64,000 nucleotides of DNA from Theristus sp. LFF4_11 (GCA_030248135.1 JASANC010000591.1:1-64000), one strand, 5' to 3'. Shown: positions 12,201 through 22,860, counted from the stretch's first letter. The notes: generated by a model from the letters alone, not told the origin. Made by a program: numbers and translations.

Positions 12201-12555
12201 AGTTCGTGTTCAAAAAGTGAGAACTGAAAAAACGCTCCACAACACCAGAGTTACTGGAGTAAAGTAGAATAAATGCTAATAGTTAGCTACCATGCATTGT
12301 GAAAGTACAGGTGACCTTTTGCGCTGCCGAGAATTGCTCAGCTCCGTACTGCAACGAGTGTTGGGGCAACATGGACGCGAGATGCTATGCATGCGCGGTA
12401 TGCAAAACTGCTGTATTCGTTGGGTCGGTTTTCAGTGTACTGTAGTTCTTTTCTTAAACACTTTTGTGTCATCTTTGAAGGCCAGAGCGGGCGATGTGAC
12501 GTCGGAACAGAGTCGCTTTGATGATAACGTTGAGCAACACGACAACAGTGAATAA
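4485..12555 (+). CDS. DC-STAMP-domain membrane protein with C-terminal RING-like C4C4 motif (DCST1/DCST2, SPE-42/SPE-49, sneaky family)
   Basis: Family members are multi-pass membrane proteins of sperm needed at fertilisation in nematodes, flies and mammals. My model joins 17 exons: 4485-4594, 4920-5091, 5252-5411, 5535-5637, 5830-6013(?), 7424-7515, 7634-7720, 7901-8015, 8089-8219, 8310-8550, 8643-8781, 8858-9045, 11449-11688, 11827-12014, 12114-12216, 12311-12397, 12481-12555. All phases agree and give 804 codons, close to the ~700-780 of the family. Hallmarks in order: hydrophobic N-terminal segments, [10 protein letters not shown] (the family GP..N...N motif, exon 3), a Cys-paired ectodomain (exons 6-8), [14 protein letters not shown] (exon 10), the [10 protein letters not shown] block (exon 11), [10 protein letters not shown] (exon 12), [10 protein letters not shown] (exon 14), and a terminal CLLC...CxxxxC...YCNEC...RCYAC cluster (exons 15-16). 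The start is inferred: a TTTTCCGTTTTAG acceptor-like site lies just upstream, so exon 1 may be trans-spliced or preceded by another exon. The end of exon 5 is uncertain. Confidence 0.85.
6071..7213. mobile_element. Foldback relic of a Tc1/mariner-type transposon
   Basis: The element begins TA-CAGGGTGTCCC (6071) and ends GGGACACCCTG-TA (7213), with a TA target duplication. Its ~145-bp outer arms are near-perfect inverted repeats, and similarity continues inward through two opposed copies of a transposase C-terminus: 6266-6469 on minus and 6817-7020 on plus, both rich in Glu/Asp and ending ESK. The minus strand near 6570-6640 keeps a [12 protein letters not shown] block like the SPDL region of IS630/Tc1-mariner DDE transposases. 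Frames are broken, so it is not autonomous. It sits in the intron between exons 5 and 6 of the DC-STAMP gene. Confidence 0.85.
9105..10262 (+). repeat. GTGAGA microsatellite, ~1.15 kb
   Basis: Almost pure GTGAGA hexamer array with GAGAGT and GTGAGT variants, and two near-identical degenerate blocks (about 9835-9965 and 10030-10165) that point to internal duplication. It lies in the intron between exons 12 and 13 of the DC-STAMP gene. The strand bias (G/A on plus) leaves a long Ser-His-Thr-Leu open frame on the minus strand, which I regard as an artefact. Confidence 0.95.
10329..11186. mobile_element. Foldback element with terminal arrays of a 15-bp GAATTC unit
   Basis: The left arm (10337-10530) is a tandem array of TTCCGGCCCGAAGAA-type units followed by a unique ~45-bp inner segment (TTTTCGCCAG to AAATCACTTC on the opposite sense). 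The right arm (11000-11185) is its inverse. The ~470-bp centre shows no coding. The right end abuts the MITE beginning at 11187. Confidence 0.85.
11187..11424 (+). mobile_element. CRE-containing MITE, copy 2 of 5
   Basis: Same family as 705-942 and same orientation, with TATGACC at the left and CACAATA at the right. Both TGACGTCA palindromes are intact. It ends 24 bases before exon 13 of the DC-STAMP gene. Confidence 0.85.
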
Positions 12556-12557
12556 AA
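12552..12557 (+). terminator. Polyadenylation signal AATAAA overlapping the stop codon
   Basis: The last codons of the DC-STAMP gene read GAA TAA AAC, so the TAA stop is inside AATAAA. The same arrangement occurs at 26532-26537 in the lectin-like gene. Function as a cleavage signal is inferred. Confidence 0.4.
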
Positions 12558-13580
12558 CCATACAGTTTGAGCTGCATTGTCACATTTATTTTGCAATGCA
12601 CTTGAGCGCCCTCAAACTTTTTGCACCTCAAACTCAAACTTTCTTCCTCACAACAAAATCGAACACGAGATTTGTACTGTATGTTTTTAATTGAAACATG
12701 CGATAAATTTTTCAAAGACTTTACAATGAGCAGAAAAGCGCTGCACAAAATGCATGTGACACCTGAGAACTTTGTAAATCGTGTCGTTGCGTGTATAACC
12801 TCAATGCTCCGATTTTTGTCGTTTACTTTGTATATATAATTTTATTTTGTAACTGCATTTTTATACCCATAAACTTAACAAACTTGGTTTAACGTTTTTT
12901 GCGATTTAACATTCACATAAAAATTTTGAAAATGTCACTCGAATTTGAAGAAATGATTTGAATTCAACAACAGAACAATCAACTTATCGGAATGATCACA
13001 ATATCGTCGATGGCACAGATCGATCGAAAACCGCGCCTCCCAATGACACGCAGTTTAGGGAACTGCAAGAGAACAGTTGCTGGTTTGATGTGACAAAACA
13101 GCTTCGACTCCTCAACCAACTGTTTCGTTTGGTTTTATAGCACGTGTTGGATTTTGCTCATCAAACATTTAGTTTTTTTATTCAAAAAGTATGATGCATC
13201 GTGTTTTACATCGTTTCGAGTTGCCGGCCGCAGTGTGTACGTGTTTGAGGTGTGCGTGCCATGGCGTCTTGTCATTGACACTCTCTCGTAGCGAGCCGTT
13301 TTACCGCATTTCACTTCAATGAAGCAGTGCTCGGAACGCCAGAATCTGCATGAGTCATTTCAATTTGAATATTTTTGCCAACGGAAATACACCTGCATGT
13401 GATTATGAGCATGTTTGCGCTGGTGCGTGTCATTATGCTAACACAGTGCACTGACTGATAGATAATGACTTTATCCGGTGACTGTCAAACAGCATTGCTA
13501 CAGTAGTTTGGAACTGTTTGAATCACGAATTTCACAAATGGAACAAATTGGCTATAACTGGGCACGTTTAGATGTGGGTG
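12558..13580. other. Intergenic, nothing recognised
   Basis: AT-rich, with a few sub-65-codon ORFs. No repeat shared with the rest of the window. Confidence 0.5.
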
Positions 13581-13772
13581 TCAACAAAAACAACAGACGC
13601 ACTTGAAACTGATCTTGAACTGTTGAACGTTATTGACCGTGATGCTGGCAGCCTGGATGTACAATAACGAGCCTTCTGCGCCCGGCTCTGATGCTTTTGC
13701 ATCTGCGTTCGTGCCCATGCACGCGAGGATGAACGTTCCTGCTAAAAATACACTGCAGGAAAAGTGGGACAC
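13581..13772 (-). CDS. Possible small secreted peptide or exon
   Basis: A 63-residue frame that begins with a signal-peptide-like segment (hydrophobic core FLAGTFILAC followed by GTNADA) and ends Cys-rich (CVCCFC). An overlapping minus frame of 66 codons (13630-13830) is equally open, so the reading frame is unresolved. No family recognised. Confidence 0.2.
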   Translation of the reverse strand: MSHFSCSVFLAGTFILACMGTNADAKASEPGAEGSLLYIQAASITVNNVQQFKISFKCVCCFC

Positions 13773-14059
13773 GATTCATAATTAATCGCTTGCTGCACCG
13801 AGAACGTCTATTCTGCAAAGTACTCAACAAATTAGATGAGCCACTGTACTAATGGCTTCCGATTTTGTTGGGCCACCAAAAAACGGAGAAGAATAATTTA
13901 TTGAGAAAACGTTCTTAGTTTTTCACGCAGAAAAGAAGTGCAAATATTGGTGCAAATAATGATGCAGTTGCTTCCACTGATAAAGTTACAAAAAGGTGTG
14001 TATAATAAAAGTTTTGTAAATTGTTGAAATTTAATTTTTTTGTTTGAAATTTTTGTGCT

Positions 14060-14755
14060 TTTATACAATCATGCGGATGCGCGAGCGAGCGCCAGCGAGC
14101 GGACAGCGCATCACGCATAATATGAGCCGTTATCCCCTCGCGCGCTTTTTTCAAATTTGCTCGCTGTCTCCAGCGAGCATAGTATAAGCCACAAACTTGG
14201 TTCCGTACACACGAAACGAACACCCAAAGTTGTGCTTGGAGCCGCGAAAAAATTTTTATCCGACTACTTTTCATATGCTGTAGACACGAAAAACCTATTC
14301 TGAAAACAGTGTTACTTCTTTCCCTTTGTATTTTTTTTTCAGGTATGTAATCAACATGTGTTCGCCCTTTAAATTTTTACCTGCGACACTTTCACAGTCG
14401 AACAAAAATGTTCCCTGGGGTAATTCCATCCGGAGATTTTGAAAATTGGGTTAATTTTTTACCCAGACCCTGTTTTTGGGTAAAAAATTGGGCATTTTTA
14501 AAAGTTCGGAGGGTTTTCACCTGGTTTTAAGTGTTCGCCCTTTCAATTTTCAGCTGGGACACTTTCACAATTGAACAAAAATGTTTCCTAGGGTAATTTC
14601 ATCCGTAGATTCTGAAAATTTAATTTATTTTTTTGCCCGGGCACTTTTTTGAGTCAAAATTGTGCATTTTTGAAAGTTCGTAGCATTTTTACTGAGTATC
14701 AGTTTTTCACTCTTACAAATTTTGTTTGAGCTACGAAAACTAATAGGAAAAAGGT
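14060..14755 (+). repeat. Satellite composite A: head and linker
   Basis: The head begins with a conserved CATGCGGATGCGCGAGCG hairpin region, then TAATATG and a ~200-bp body. From 14340 come two linker units of the GGGGTAATTCCATCCG / TTTTTGGGTAAAAAATTGGG type. It is almost identical, inverted, to 50090-50775, and similar heads occur at 16723 and 22339. Frames such as minus 13915-14274 are only repeat sequence. Confidence 0.85.
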
Positions 14756-16430
14756 CTAGTCCGTAGTAATTCAATGCGCTGATCACGGATTTTGGGTTAG
14801 TTTTCTTACGTGAGCAACTCTAGATGCTGAATCGTGACGATTTCCGGCGAATCGGCCGTGGAAATCGGCGAAATCGGTCGAGAAATGAAAAACAAGAAAA
14901 CTATGTTTTCCAATGTAATTCAATGCGCTGATCACGGATTTTAGGTTAGTTTTCTTATGTGAGCAACTCTAGATACCGAATCGTGACGATTTCGGGCGAA
15001 TCGGCCGTCGAAATTGGCGAAATCGGTCCAGAAACGAAAAACAAGAAAAGGGTGTTTTCCAAGGTAATTCAATGCGCTGATCACGGATTTTGGGTTAGTT
15101 TTCTTACGTGAGCAACTCTAGATACTGAATCGTGACGATTTCGGGCGAATCGGCCGTCGAAATTGGCGAAATCGGTCCAGAAACGAAAAACAAGAAAAGG
15201 GTGTTTTCCAGGGTAATTCAAAGCGCTGATCACGGATTTTGGGTTAGTTTTCTTACGTGAGCAACTCTAGATGCTGAATCGGGACGATTTCGGGCGAATC
15301 GGCCGTCGAAATTGGCGAAATCGGTCCAGAAACGAAAAACAAGAAAAGGGTGTTTTCCAGGGTAATTCAATGCGCTGATTACGGATTTTGGGTTAGTTTT
15401 CTTATGTGACCATTTCTAGGTACTGAATCGTGACGATTTCGAGCGAATCGGCCGTGGAAATTGGCGAAATCGGTCCAGAAATGAAAAACAAGAAAACTAT
15501 GTTTTCCAGTGTAATTCAATGCGCTGATCACGGATTTTGGGTTAGTTTTCTTATGTGAGCAACTCTAGATACCGAATCGTGACGATTTCGGGCGAATCGG
15601 CCGTGGAAATTGGCGAAATCGGTTCAGAAATGAAAATCAAGAAAAGGGTGTTTTCCAGTGTAATTTAATGCGCTGATCACGGATTTTGGGTTAGTTTTTT
15701 ATGTAAGCAACTCTAGATGCTGAATCGTGACGATGTCGGGTGAATCGGCCGTCGAAATTGGCGAAATCGGTCCGGAAACGAAAAACTGTTTTCCAGGGTA
15801 ATTCAATGCGCTGATCACGGATATTGGGTTGGTTTTCTTACGTGAGCAACTCTAGATGCTGAATCGTGACGATTTCGGGCGAATCGGCCGTGGAAATTGG
15901 CGAAATCGGTCCAGAAACGAAAAACAAGAAAAGGGTGTTTTCCATGGTAATTCAATGCGCTGATCACGGATATTGATTTAGTTTTCTTACGTGAGCAACT
16001 CTAGATGCTGAATCGTGACGATTTCGGGCGAATCGGTCGTGAAAATTGGCGAAATCGGTCCGGAAACGAAAAACAAGAAAAAGATGTTTTCCAGGGTAAT
16101 TGAATGCGGTGATCACAGATTTTGGTTAGTTTTCTTACGTGAGCTACTCTAGATGCTGAATCGTGACGATTTCGGGCGAATCGGCCGTGGAAATTGGCGA
16201 AATCGGTCCAGAAACGAAAAATAAGAAAAGGGTGTTTTCCAGGGCAATTCAATGCGCTGATCACGGATTTTGTGTTAGTTTTTTATGTGAGCAACTCTAG
16301 ATACTGAATCGTGACGATTTCGGGCGAATCGGCCGTGGAAATTGGCGAAATCGGTCCAGAAATGAAAAACAAAAAACGGTGTTTTCCATGGTAATTAAAT
16401 ACACTGATCACGGATTTTCTGTTAGTTTTT
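14756..16430 (+). repeat. Tandem array of ~150-bp units, about 11 copies
   Basis: Unit markers GTAATTCAATGCGCTGATCA recur about every 150 bases (near 14764, 14915, 15064, 15212, 15361, 15510, 15660, 15797, 15947, 16098, 16247, 16390). Units differ by scattered substitutions and small deletions. The same unit is arrayed inverted at 47945-50085 and in a short array at 22950-23590. Confidence 0.95.
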
Positions 16431-16437
16431 TTCATAC

Positions 16438-16580
16438 AAGTTCGCTGTTTGCGGTTTCGCCAGGTAGACGCATACCGCGGTGCCCCCTGGCTCGTCAGTG
16501 CGACGGACACCAGGCAGAACTGCCGAAGGTGTTTTACCACAGACAGATCTTATAGTCTGGGCAAAACATCAGCGAACCAA
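16438..16580 (+). repeat. Dispersed repeat I, copy 1
   Basis: About 145 bp, nearly identical to 37396-37545 in DPYD intron 18 (AAGTTCGCTGTTTGCGGTTT start, GATCTTATAGTCTGGG near the end). No coding or tRNA-like structure recognised. It interrupts the boundary between the 150-bp array and the G tract. Confidence 0.85.
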
Positions 16581-16604
16581 GGTAGAAAAACTAAAAAAAA
16601 AGGG

Positions 16605-16643
16605 GAAAAAAAAAGAGGGGGGGGGGGTGGGGGAGATGGTAAA

Positions 16644-16674
<31 letters not shown>

Positions 16675-16722
16675 AAGGGAAGAGGGGGGTAGCGAATGTG
16701 GGGGGGGGAGGGGGGGGGATCA
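16605..16722 (+). repeat. Homopolymer G tracts
   Basis: Runs of 8 to over 25 consecutive G separated by A or T. It may form G-quadruplexes in vivo, or may partly be an assembly or polymerase-slippage artefact. It fills the gap between repeat I and the second head. Confidence 0.8.
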
Positions 16723-17184
16723 TGCGGATGCGCGAGCGAGCGAAGCGAGCGGACAGCGCATCACGCATTATATGGCTGAATATGGACCTGCGCGCGTTTT
16801 CAAAATTTAGTCGCTGTCCTGCAGCAACGAACATACATGCTGCAAACTTGATACTGTGCACACGAAGAGACCTGCCAAAGTTGCAAACTGTGCCGAAGAA
16901 AAATTTCCGCCAGACTTCTTTACGTACGTTCTAGACGCGAATTACCTATTCTGAAATCTTGGTTACTTATTCTTCTGTCTCCTTTTTTTTTCAGCTATGT
17001 CATCAAGATGTGTTACCCCTTTCAATTTTTACCTGCGACATTTTGACAGTCAAACAAAAATGTTTCCTGGGGTAATTCCATCCGGAGATTTCGGAAATTG
17101 GGTTAATTTTTTACCCAAACCTTGTTTTTGGGTAAAAAATCGGGCATTTTTAAAAGTTCGCAGGGTTTTCACTGGGTTTTGAGT
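16723..17184 (+). repeat. Satellite composite B: head
   Basis: Second copy of the head hairpin (GATGCGCGAGCGAGCGAAGC, then GCGCATCACGCAT) with a diverged body, leading into GGGGTAATTCCATCCG linker units at about 17070. Confidence 0.85.
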
Positions 17185-19960
17185 GTTCGCCCTTTCAATT
17201 TTTGTCTAAAGTTGTTTCAAAACCGAAAAAAATAGTTTCCTGGGGTAACTTCATCCGTAGATTTTGAAAATCCGATTACTTTTTTTGCCCCGAACTTTTT
17301 TGGGACAAAAAATTGGGCATTTTCAAAATTTTGGAAGTTTTGACCTGGTTTCAAATGTCGCCCTTTCAATTTTTGTCTGAAATTGTTTCATGACCGAACA
17401 AAAAAAATTCCTGGGGTAATTTCAGCTGTAGATGTTGAAAATCCGGTTACTTTTTTGCCCCGATCCTTTTTGGGCAAAAATTGGGCAATTTTTGTCTAAA
17501 GTTGTTTCATAACCGAACAAAATAGTTTCCTGGGGTAATTTCATCCGTAGATTTTAAAAATTCAATTAATTTTTTGCCACGACTTTTTTTGGGCAAAAAA
17601 TTGGGCATTTTCAAAATTTCGGAAGTTTTGACCTATTTTCAAATGTCGCCCTTTCAATTTTTGTCTGTAATTGTTTCGTAGTCGAAAAAAAAGTTTCCTG
17701 GGGTAATTTCAGCTGTAGATTTTGAAAGTCCGGTTACTTTTTTGCCCCGACCCTTTTTGGGCAAAAATTGGGCAATTTTTGTCTAAAGTTGTTTCATAAC
17801 CGAACAAAATAGTTTCCTGGGGTAATTTCATCCGTAGATTTTAAAAATTCAATTACTTTTTTGCCACGACCTTTTTTTGGGCAAAAAATTGGGCATTTTC
17901 AAAAGTTCAAAGGTTTTGACCTGGTTTCAAATATCGCCCTTTCAATTTTTGTTTAAAATTGTTTCATGCCGAACAAAAAAGTTTCCTGGGGTAATTTCAG
18001 CTGTAGATGTTGAAAATCCGATTACTTTTTTGCCCCGACCCTTTTTGGGCAAAAATTGGGCAATTTTTGTCTAAAGTTGTTTCATAACCGAACAAAATAG
18101 TTTCCTGGGGTAATTTCATCCGTAGATTTTCAAAATTCAATTACTTTTTTGTCACGACCTTTTTTGGGCAAAAAAATGGGCATTTTCAAAAGTTCAAAGG
18201 TTTTGACCTGGTTTCAAATGTCGCCCTTTCAATTTTTGTTTAAAATTGTTTCATGCCGAACAAAAAAGTTTCCTGGGGTAATTTCAGCTGTAGATGTTGA
18301 AAACCCGGTTACTTTTTCGCCCAACCCTTTTTGGGTTAAAAATTGGGCAATTTTTGTCTAAAGTTGTTTTATAACCGAACAAATAGTTTCCTGGGGTAAT
18401 TTCATCCGTAGATTTTGAAAATTCAATTGCTTTTTTGCCACGACCTTTTTTGGGCAAAAAATTGGGCATTTTCAAAAGTTCAAAGGTTTTGACCTGGTTT
18501 CAAATGTCGCCCTTTCAATTTTTGTTTAAAATTGTTTCATGCTGAACAAAAAAGTTTCCTGGGGTAATTTCAGCTGTAGATGCTGAAAATCCGGTTACTT
18601 TTTTGCCCCGATCCTTTTTGGGCAAAAATTGGGCAATTTTTGTCTAAAGTTGTTTCATAACCGAACAAAATAGTTTCCTGGGGTAATTTCATCCGTAGAT
18701 TTTAAACATTCTATTACTTTCTTGCCACGACCTTTTTTGGGCAAAAAATTGGGCATTTTCAAAAGTTCAAAGGTTTTGACCTGGTTTCAAATGTCGCCCT
18801 TTCAATTTTTGTTTAAAATTGTTTCATGACCGAACAAAAAAGTTTCCTGGGGTAATTTCAGCTGTAGATGTTGAAAATCCGGTTACTTTTTTGCCCAACC
18901 CTTTTTGGGTTAAAAATTGGGCAATTTTTGTCTAAAGTTGTTTTATAACCGAACAAAATAGTTTCCTGGGGTAATTTCAACCGTAGATTTTGAAAATTTA
19001 ATTACTTTTTTGCCACGACCTTTTTTTGGGGCAAAAAATTGGGCATTTTCAAAATTTCGGAGGTTTTGACCTGGTTTCAAATGTCGCCCTTTTCAATTTT
19101 TGTCTGTAATTGTTTCGTAGACGAAAAAAAAAGTTTCCTGGGGTAATTTCAGCTGTAGATTTTGAAAGTCCGGTTACTTTTTTGCCCCGACCCTTTTTGG
19201 GCAAAAATTGGGCAATTTTTGTCTAAAGTTGTTTCATAACCGAACAAAATAGTTTCCTGGGGTAATTTCATCCGTAGATTTTGAAAATTCAACTACTTTT
19301 TTGCCACGGCCTTTTTTGGGCAAAAAATTGGGCATTTTCAAATTTTCGAAGGTTTTGACCTGGTTTCAAATGTCGCCCTTTCAATTTTTGTCTGAAATTG
19401 TTTCATGACCGAACAAAAAAATTTCCTGGGGTGAACCTTTTTGGGCAAAAATGGGCAATTTTTGTCTAAAGTTGTTTCATAACCGAACAAAATAGTTTCC
19501 TGGGGTAATTTCATCCGTAGATTTTGAAAATTCAACTACTTTTTTGCCACGGCCTTTTTTGGGCAAAAAATTGGGCATTTTCAAATTTTCGAAGGTTTTG
19601 ACCTGGTTTCAAATGTCGCCCTTTCAATTTTTGTCTGAAATTGTTTCATGACCGAACAAAAAAATTTCCTGGGGTGAACCTTTTTGGGCAAAAATGGGCA
19701 ATTTTTGTCTAAAGTTGTTTCATAACCGAACAAAATAGTTTCCTGGGGTAATTTCATCCGTAGATTTTGAAAATTCAACTACTTTTTTGCCACGGCCTTT
19801 TTTGGGCAAAAAATTGGGCATTTTCAAATTTTCGAAGGTTTTGACCTGGTTTCAAATGTCCCCTTTCAATTTTTTTTAAATTTAAAATTTTGCAAAAACG
19901 TTTCTCACGATAGTTTCATCCGTAGATTCTGAAAATTTAGTTAAATTTTTTCCCCGACCC
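17185..19960 (+). repeat. Higher-order tandem array, ~287-bp dimeric unit
   Basis: Two related subunits alternate: one carries GGGGTAATTTCATCCGTAG and CCACGACC, the other GGGGTAATTTCAGCTGTAG and CCCCGACC. Catccg-type markers recur near 17530, 17815, 18104 and 18390, about 287 apart. The last units are a truncated 243-bp form present twice in identical sequence (19338-19580 and 19581-19823). From 19880 to 20290 degraded pieces of both arrays follow. Confidence 0.9.
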
Positions 19961-20390
19961 TTTCAGACACAGCGCATTAAAACCCCTGGCCTACACCAAC
20001 AGGACGAATACAATGCGTAGCAACCCTCAAATTCAAGGACATAATTAGTTGACACAAACAAAATTATTAAAACGGCAAATTCGTAACTAAAGTCGTGACG
20101 AATCAGCCGTGGAAACTGGCGAAATCGGTCCAAAAACAAAACAAACAGGAGACCTGTGGAGTCCAACGTAATTCAATGCGCTGATCAGGGATTTTGGCTT
20201 AGATTTCTTAAAGGAGCACAGTTTTAGATACTGAATCGTGACGATTTCGGGTAAATCGGCCGTGGAAGCTGACGGGCGACATCTCTCAAAAACGAAAAAT
20301 GAAATCAGTGCGCTGTAAGCCGAATGGGAAGTTCAGAAGAATATATGCCCAACGCATTCTGAATTTTGTCCGATTTTGGGAATTATGTAA

Positions 20391-21955
20391 AAGTCAGAAT
20401 ATTATCTAAAAATGCGGAGGACGCATATAAAAGGAGGAATATGGCTTTGTGTAAGCAGTGAGAAACTTTTTTGCTTCACAACTATTTTCAAGTTTCTGAT
20501 ATGGCACACGGATACAAGTACATAAGAGCCATATTTTTGCGCCGTTTACCGTATTACCTCTATTAAACCCCCCCCCCAAAAATAAACCCCCCCCAAAAAT
20601 AAACCCCCACCCAAAAAAAGGGGGGGGGGGGAAAAAAAAAAAAAATAAAAAAAAAGGGGGGGGGGGGGGGGGGGGGAAAAGAGGGGGGGGGGTGTTTTTT
20701 TTTTTAAAAGGGGGTGGAATGTGTATTTTGTGTGTGGGGGGGTGTTGTTGTTTTTGTGTGGGGGGGGTGTTTTTTTTTTATAACCCCCCCCAAAAAAACC
20801 CAACCCCCAAAACCCCAGGGGAGAAAAAGGTGGGGGTTAGGATATTTATTATTTCGGTTGCACATGGTAGCCCTCTTATTTTTTGACAAACGAAACTATT
20901 ACATTCGATGAATTTCGAGCAAATAGTAACATAAAACTACCAAATTAAAGATTACATCTTCGATCACTGACACTGCTTTGCCAAGGACAAAGCGTTGCGC
21001 AGATGCATGCATTGGCGAAGGCAATGTTCTCTTCTTGTGGCGAAGGCAATGTCCCCTTTTCGTGGCGAACGCAATGGCTCACGGAACGGACGGTTCAGCC
21101 AATATCCACACTCCTCCTACAACAATCTACAGGACTTTGGTACCTTCGGGTTTTTTGGAACTGGGGGAGGAGGGTGAAAATCAACGGAAGACAATACCTT
21201 TTTGTCACTGGTATGTACCTACATAGCTGTGCGTACGTCATCAACAATAAAGCTTATGTGCTTATCTGCAGCAACGCTTTGAAGTCTCTGAATTAGGTTG
21301 AATGATTTGAAACGAATGATTGGTGATTTGTTTGGTTTGGCAATCTGGTTTGGTTTTGGTGTTCTTTTTCTGAATATCTGAAAAATTCTGCGGTAAAACG
21401 ATGCAATTGGCAATTGCAATTCTGCGCATCGTTGAGAAATGATGCTCAGAGCGAAAAAAATGACATTAAACAAGCACAAAAACCATTTTTGTCGTGTTTT
21501 TAAAATTTGCAGAAACCAAATTTCATTTGCAGAAATTTTTTACCAAATTTCTGCAAATTGCAGAACCGACTTTTTGAAAAAAAACCTAGGTCTGTCCCGT
21601 GAGTCGTTGCCTTTGCCACAAAATGAGACCTTGCGTTCCCTAATGCCTCTGCGATACACTTTGTCCTGGGCAAACCAGTATCAGCGATCTGAAGTCTGAT
21701 CGTTATTTTAGTGGTTTTAGTGGTCGCTAAATGCCCGAAATACCGCAAATGTTGAAGTTTTAATTGTCTACAAAGTACATGTGCAACCGAAATAGTGAAT
21801 AAACGGCGCAAAAATATGGCTCTTATGTACTTGTATCCGTGTGCCATATCAGAAACTTGAAAATAGTTGTGAAGCAAAAAAGTTTCTCACTGCTTACACA
21901 AAGCCATATTCCTCCTTTTATATGCGTCCTCCGCATTTTTAGATAATATAAACCT
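20391..21955. mobile_element. 1.56-kb foldback with ~155-bp perfect arms
   Basis: 20391-20548 and 21797-21955 are inverted repeats with almost no mismatches (ATTATCTAAAAATGCGGAGG to GCGCCGTTTA). The inner ~1.2 kb holds a C/G-run insert (20543-20840), short ORFs and a segment (21590-21790) also found at 47560-47755. No transposase is recognised. The arm is the tail module of the satellite composite. Confidence 0.85.
20543..20840. repeat. C/G-run sequence resembling a diverged G-run MITE
   Basis: Starts TACCGTATTACCTCTATTAA followed by runs of C, then long runs of A and G, matching the ends of the elements at 31267, 37805 and 57873. The core of those elements is absent. It is inserted in or beside the foldback arm. 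Confidence 0.6.
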
Positions 21956-22110
21956 GGGCTTGGTCAGAGTAAAGTTTTACACTGGGTCTTGGGGGCAACA
22001 GCCTTTTCTGGTCAGCCCGACGAATCCGTTCGTGTCTTTGCGAGGCGTCTTGGGTGTTGGGTGCAGGGAGCAAGCGTGCAGCAAAGCAGCTATGTGAAAG
22101 TTGTGAAATG
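21950..22110 (+). repeat. Dispersed repeat M, copy 1 (possible retroelement gag remnant)
   Basis: About 150 bp shared with 26718-26872 at high identity. One frame in both reads QPDESVR.FARRL..WVQGA, which looks protein-like and recalls retroelement Gag sequence, but that assignment is only a guess. The similarity stops abruptly downstream. Confidence 0.5.
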
Positions 22111-22338
22111 CATGCGTCGTCGAAACAATGAGGGAATTTTGGTCACATTAAGTTGTGCCATCAGCTCGCATCTGTCTCGTCCCGTGTGATTTGATTCTCG
22201 TCTCTGTCCCTTACTTTGATCGCCTATCAGTGTATAATTCTGAGCGACTGAGTTCCCCTGTCTCTGATCGCCTATCAGGTTGTGAGCTGTGCGACTGAGT
22301 ACTCGATAAGGCTAGAGTCGTACTAACCTAAATTTATC

Positions 22339-22860
22339 ATGCCCGTTCGCGAGCGAAGCGGACAGCGGATGCACGCATAATATGGCCCGTCAGTCTTTCG
22401 CGCTAAAAATCCAAACGGACTTTGCCTCGCTCTGTGAACATAAAAGGAGCTGAGAATTTTTTCAGTGGCACATAGGTAGATAATCCACAGATACACTGTG
22501 TGCACGAGAAATTTTTTCGTGGTGATCTTCTACACACGCTGTGTGCGTATTCTATCAATTCTGAAAGTGAAAAAAAATATTCTTGTTTACCCCTTTTTTG
22601 GCATTCTTGTTTACCCCTTTTTTCGGCAATGTCATCAAATGTGTACGCAGTTTCAGCGATATAAAGAAAATTCTAACTGTTATGAGAAAAACATTTTCTA
22701 GGGTAAAAATCTTCGGGATTTTCAAATTTTGCATTCATTTTTCTCTCCGATGCTTCCCAAGGCTTAAAATTTAGCTTGTTTGTACAAAATTACGAAAAAT
22801 GCTTATTTTGAAGTGTATTTGCGATTTCTACGCGTGAAACAAGGCGTTATTGGACAAATA
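22339..22860 (+). repeat. Satellite composite C: diverged head and linker
   Basis: Carries CGCGAGCGAAGCGGACAGCG and GCACGCATAATATG words of the head, a divergent body and remnants of the GGGGTAA linker, including a small duplication of TTCTTGTTTACCCCTTTTTT at 22580-22620. Confidence 0.75.

Noticed and set aside
14756..16430. CRISPR-like array
   Set aside because: Repeats are ~150 bp, contiguous without unique spacers, and in a eukaryotic context; this is satellite DNA.
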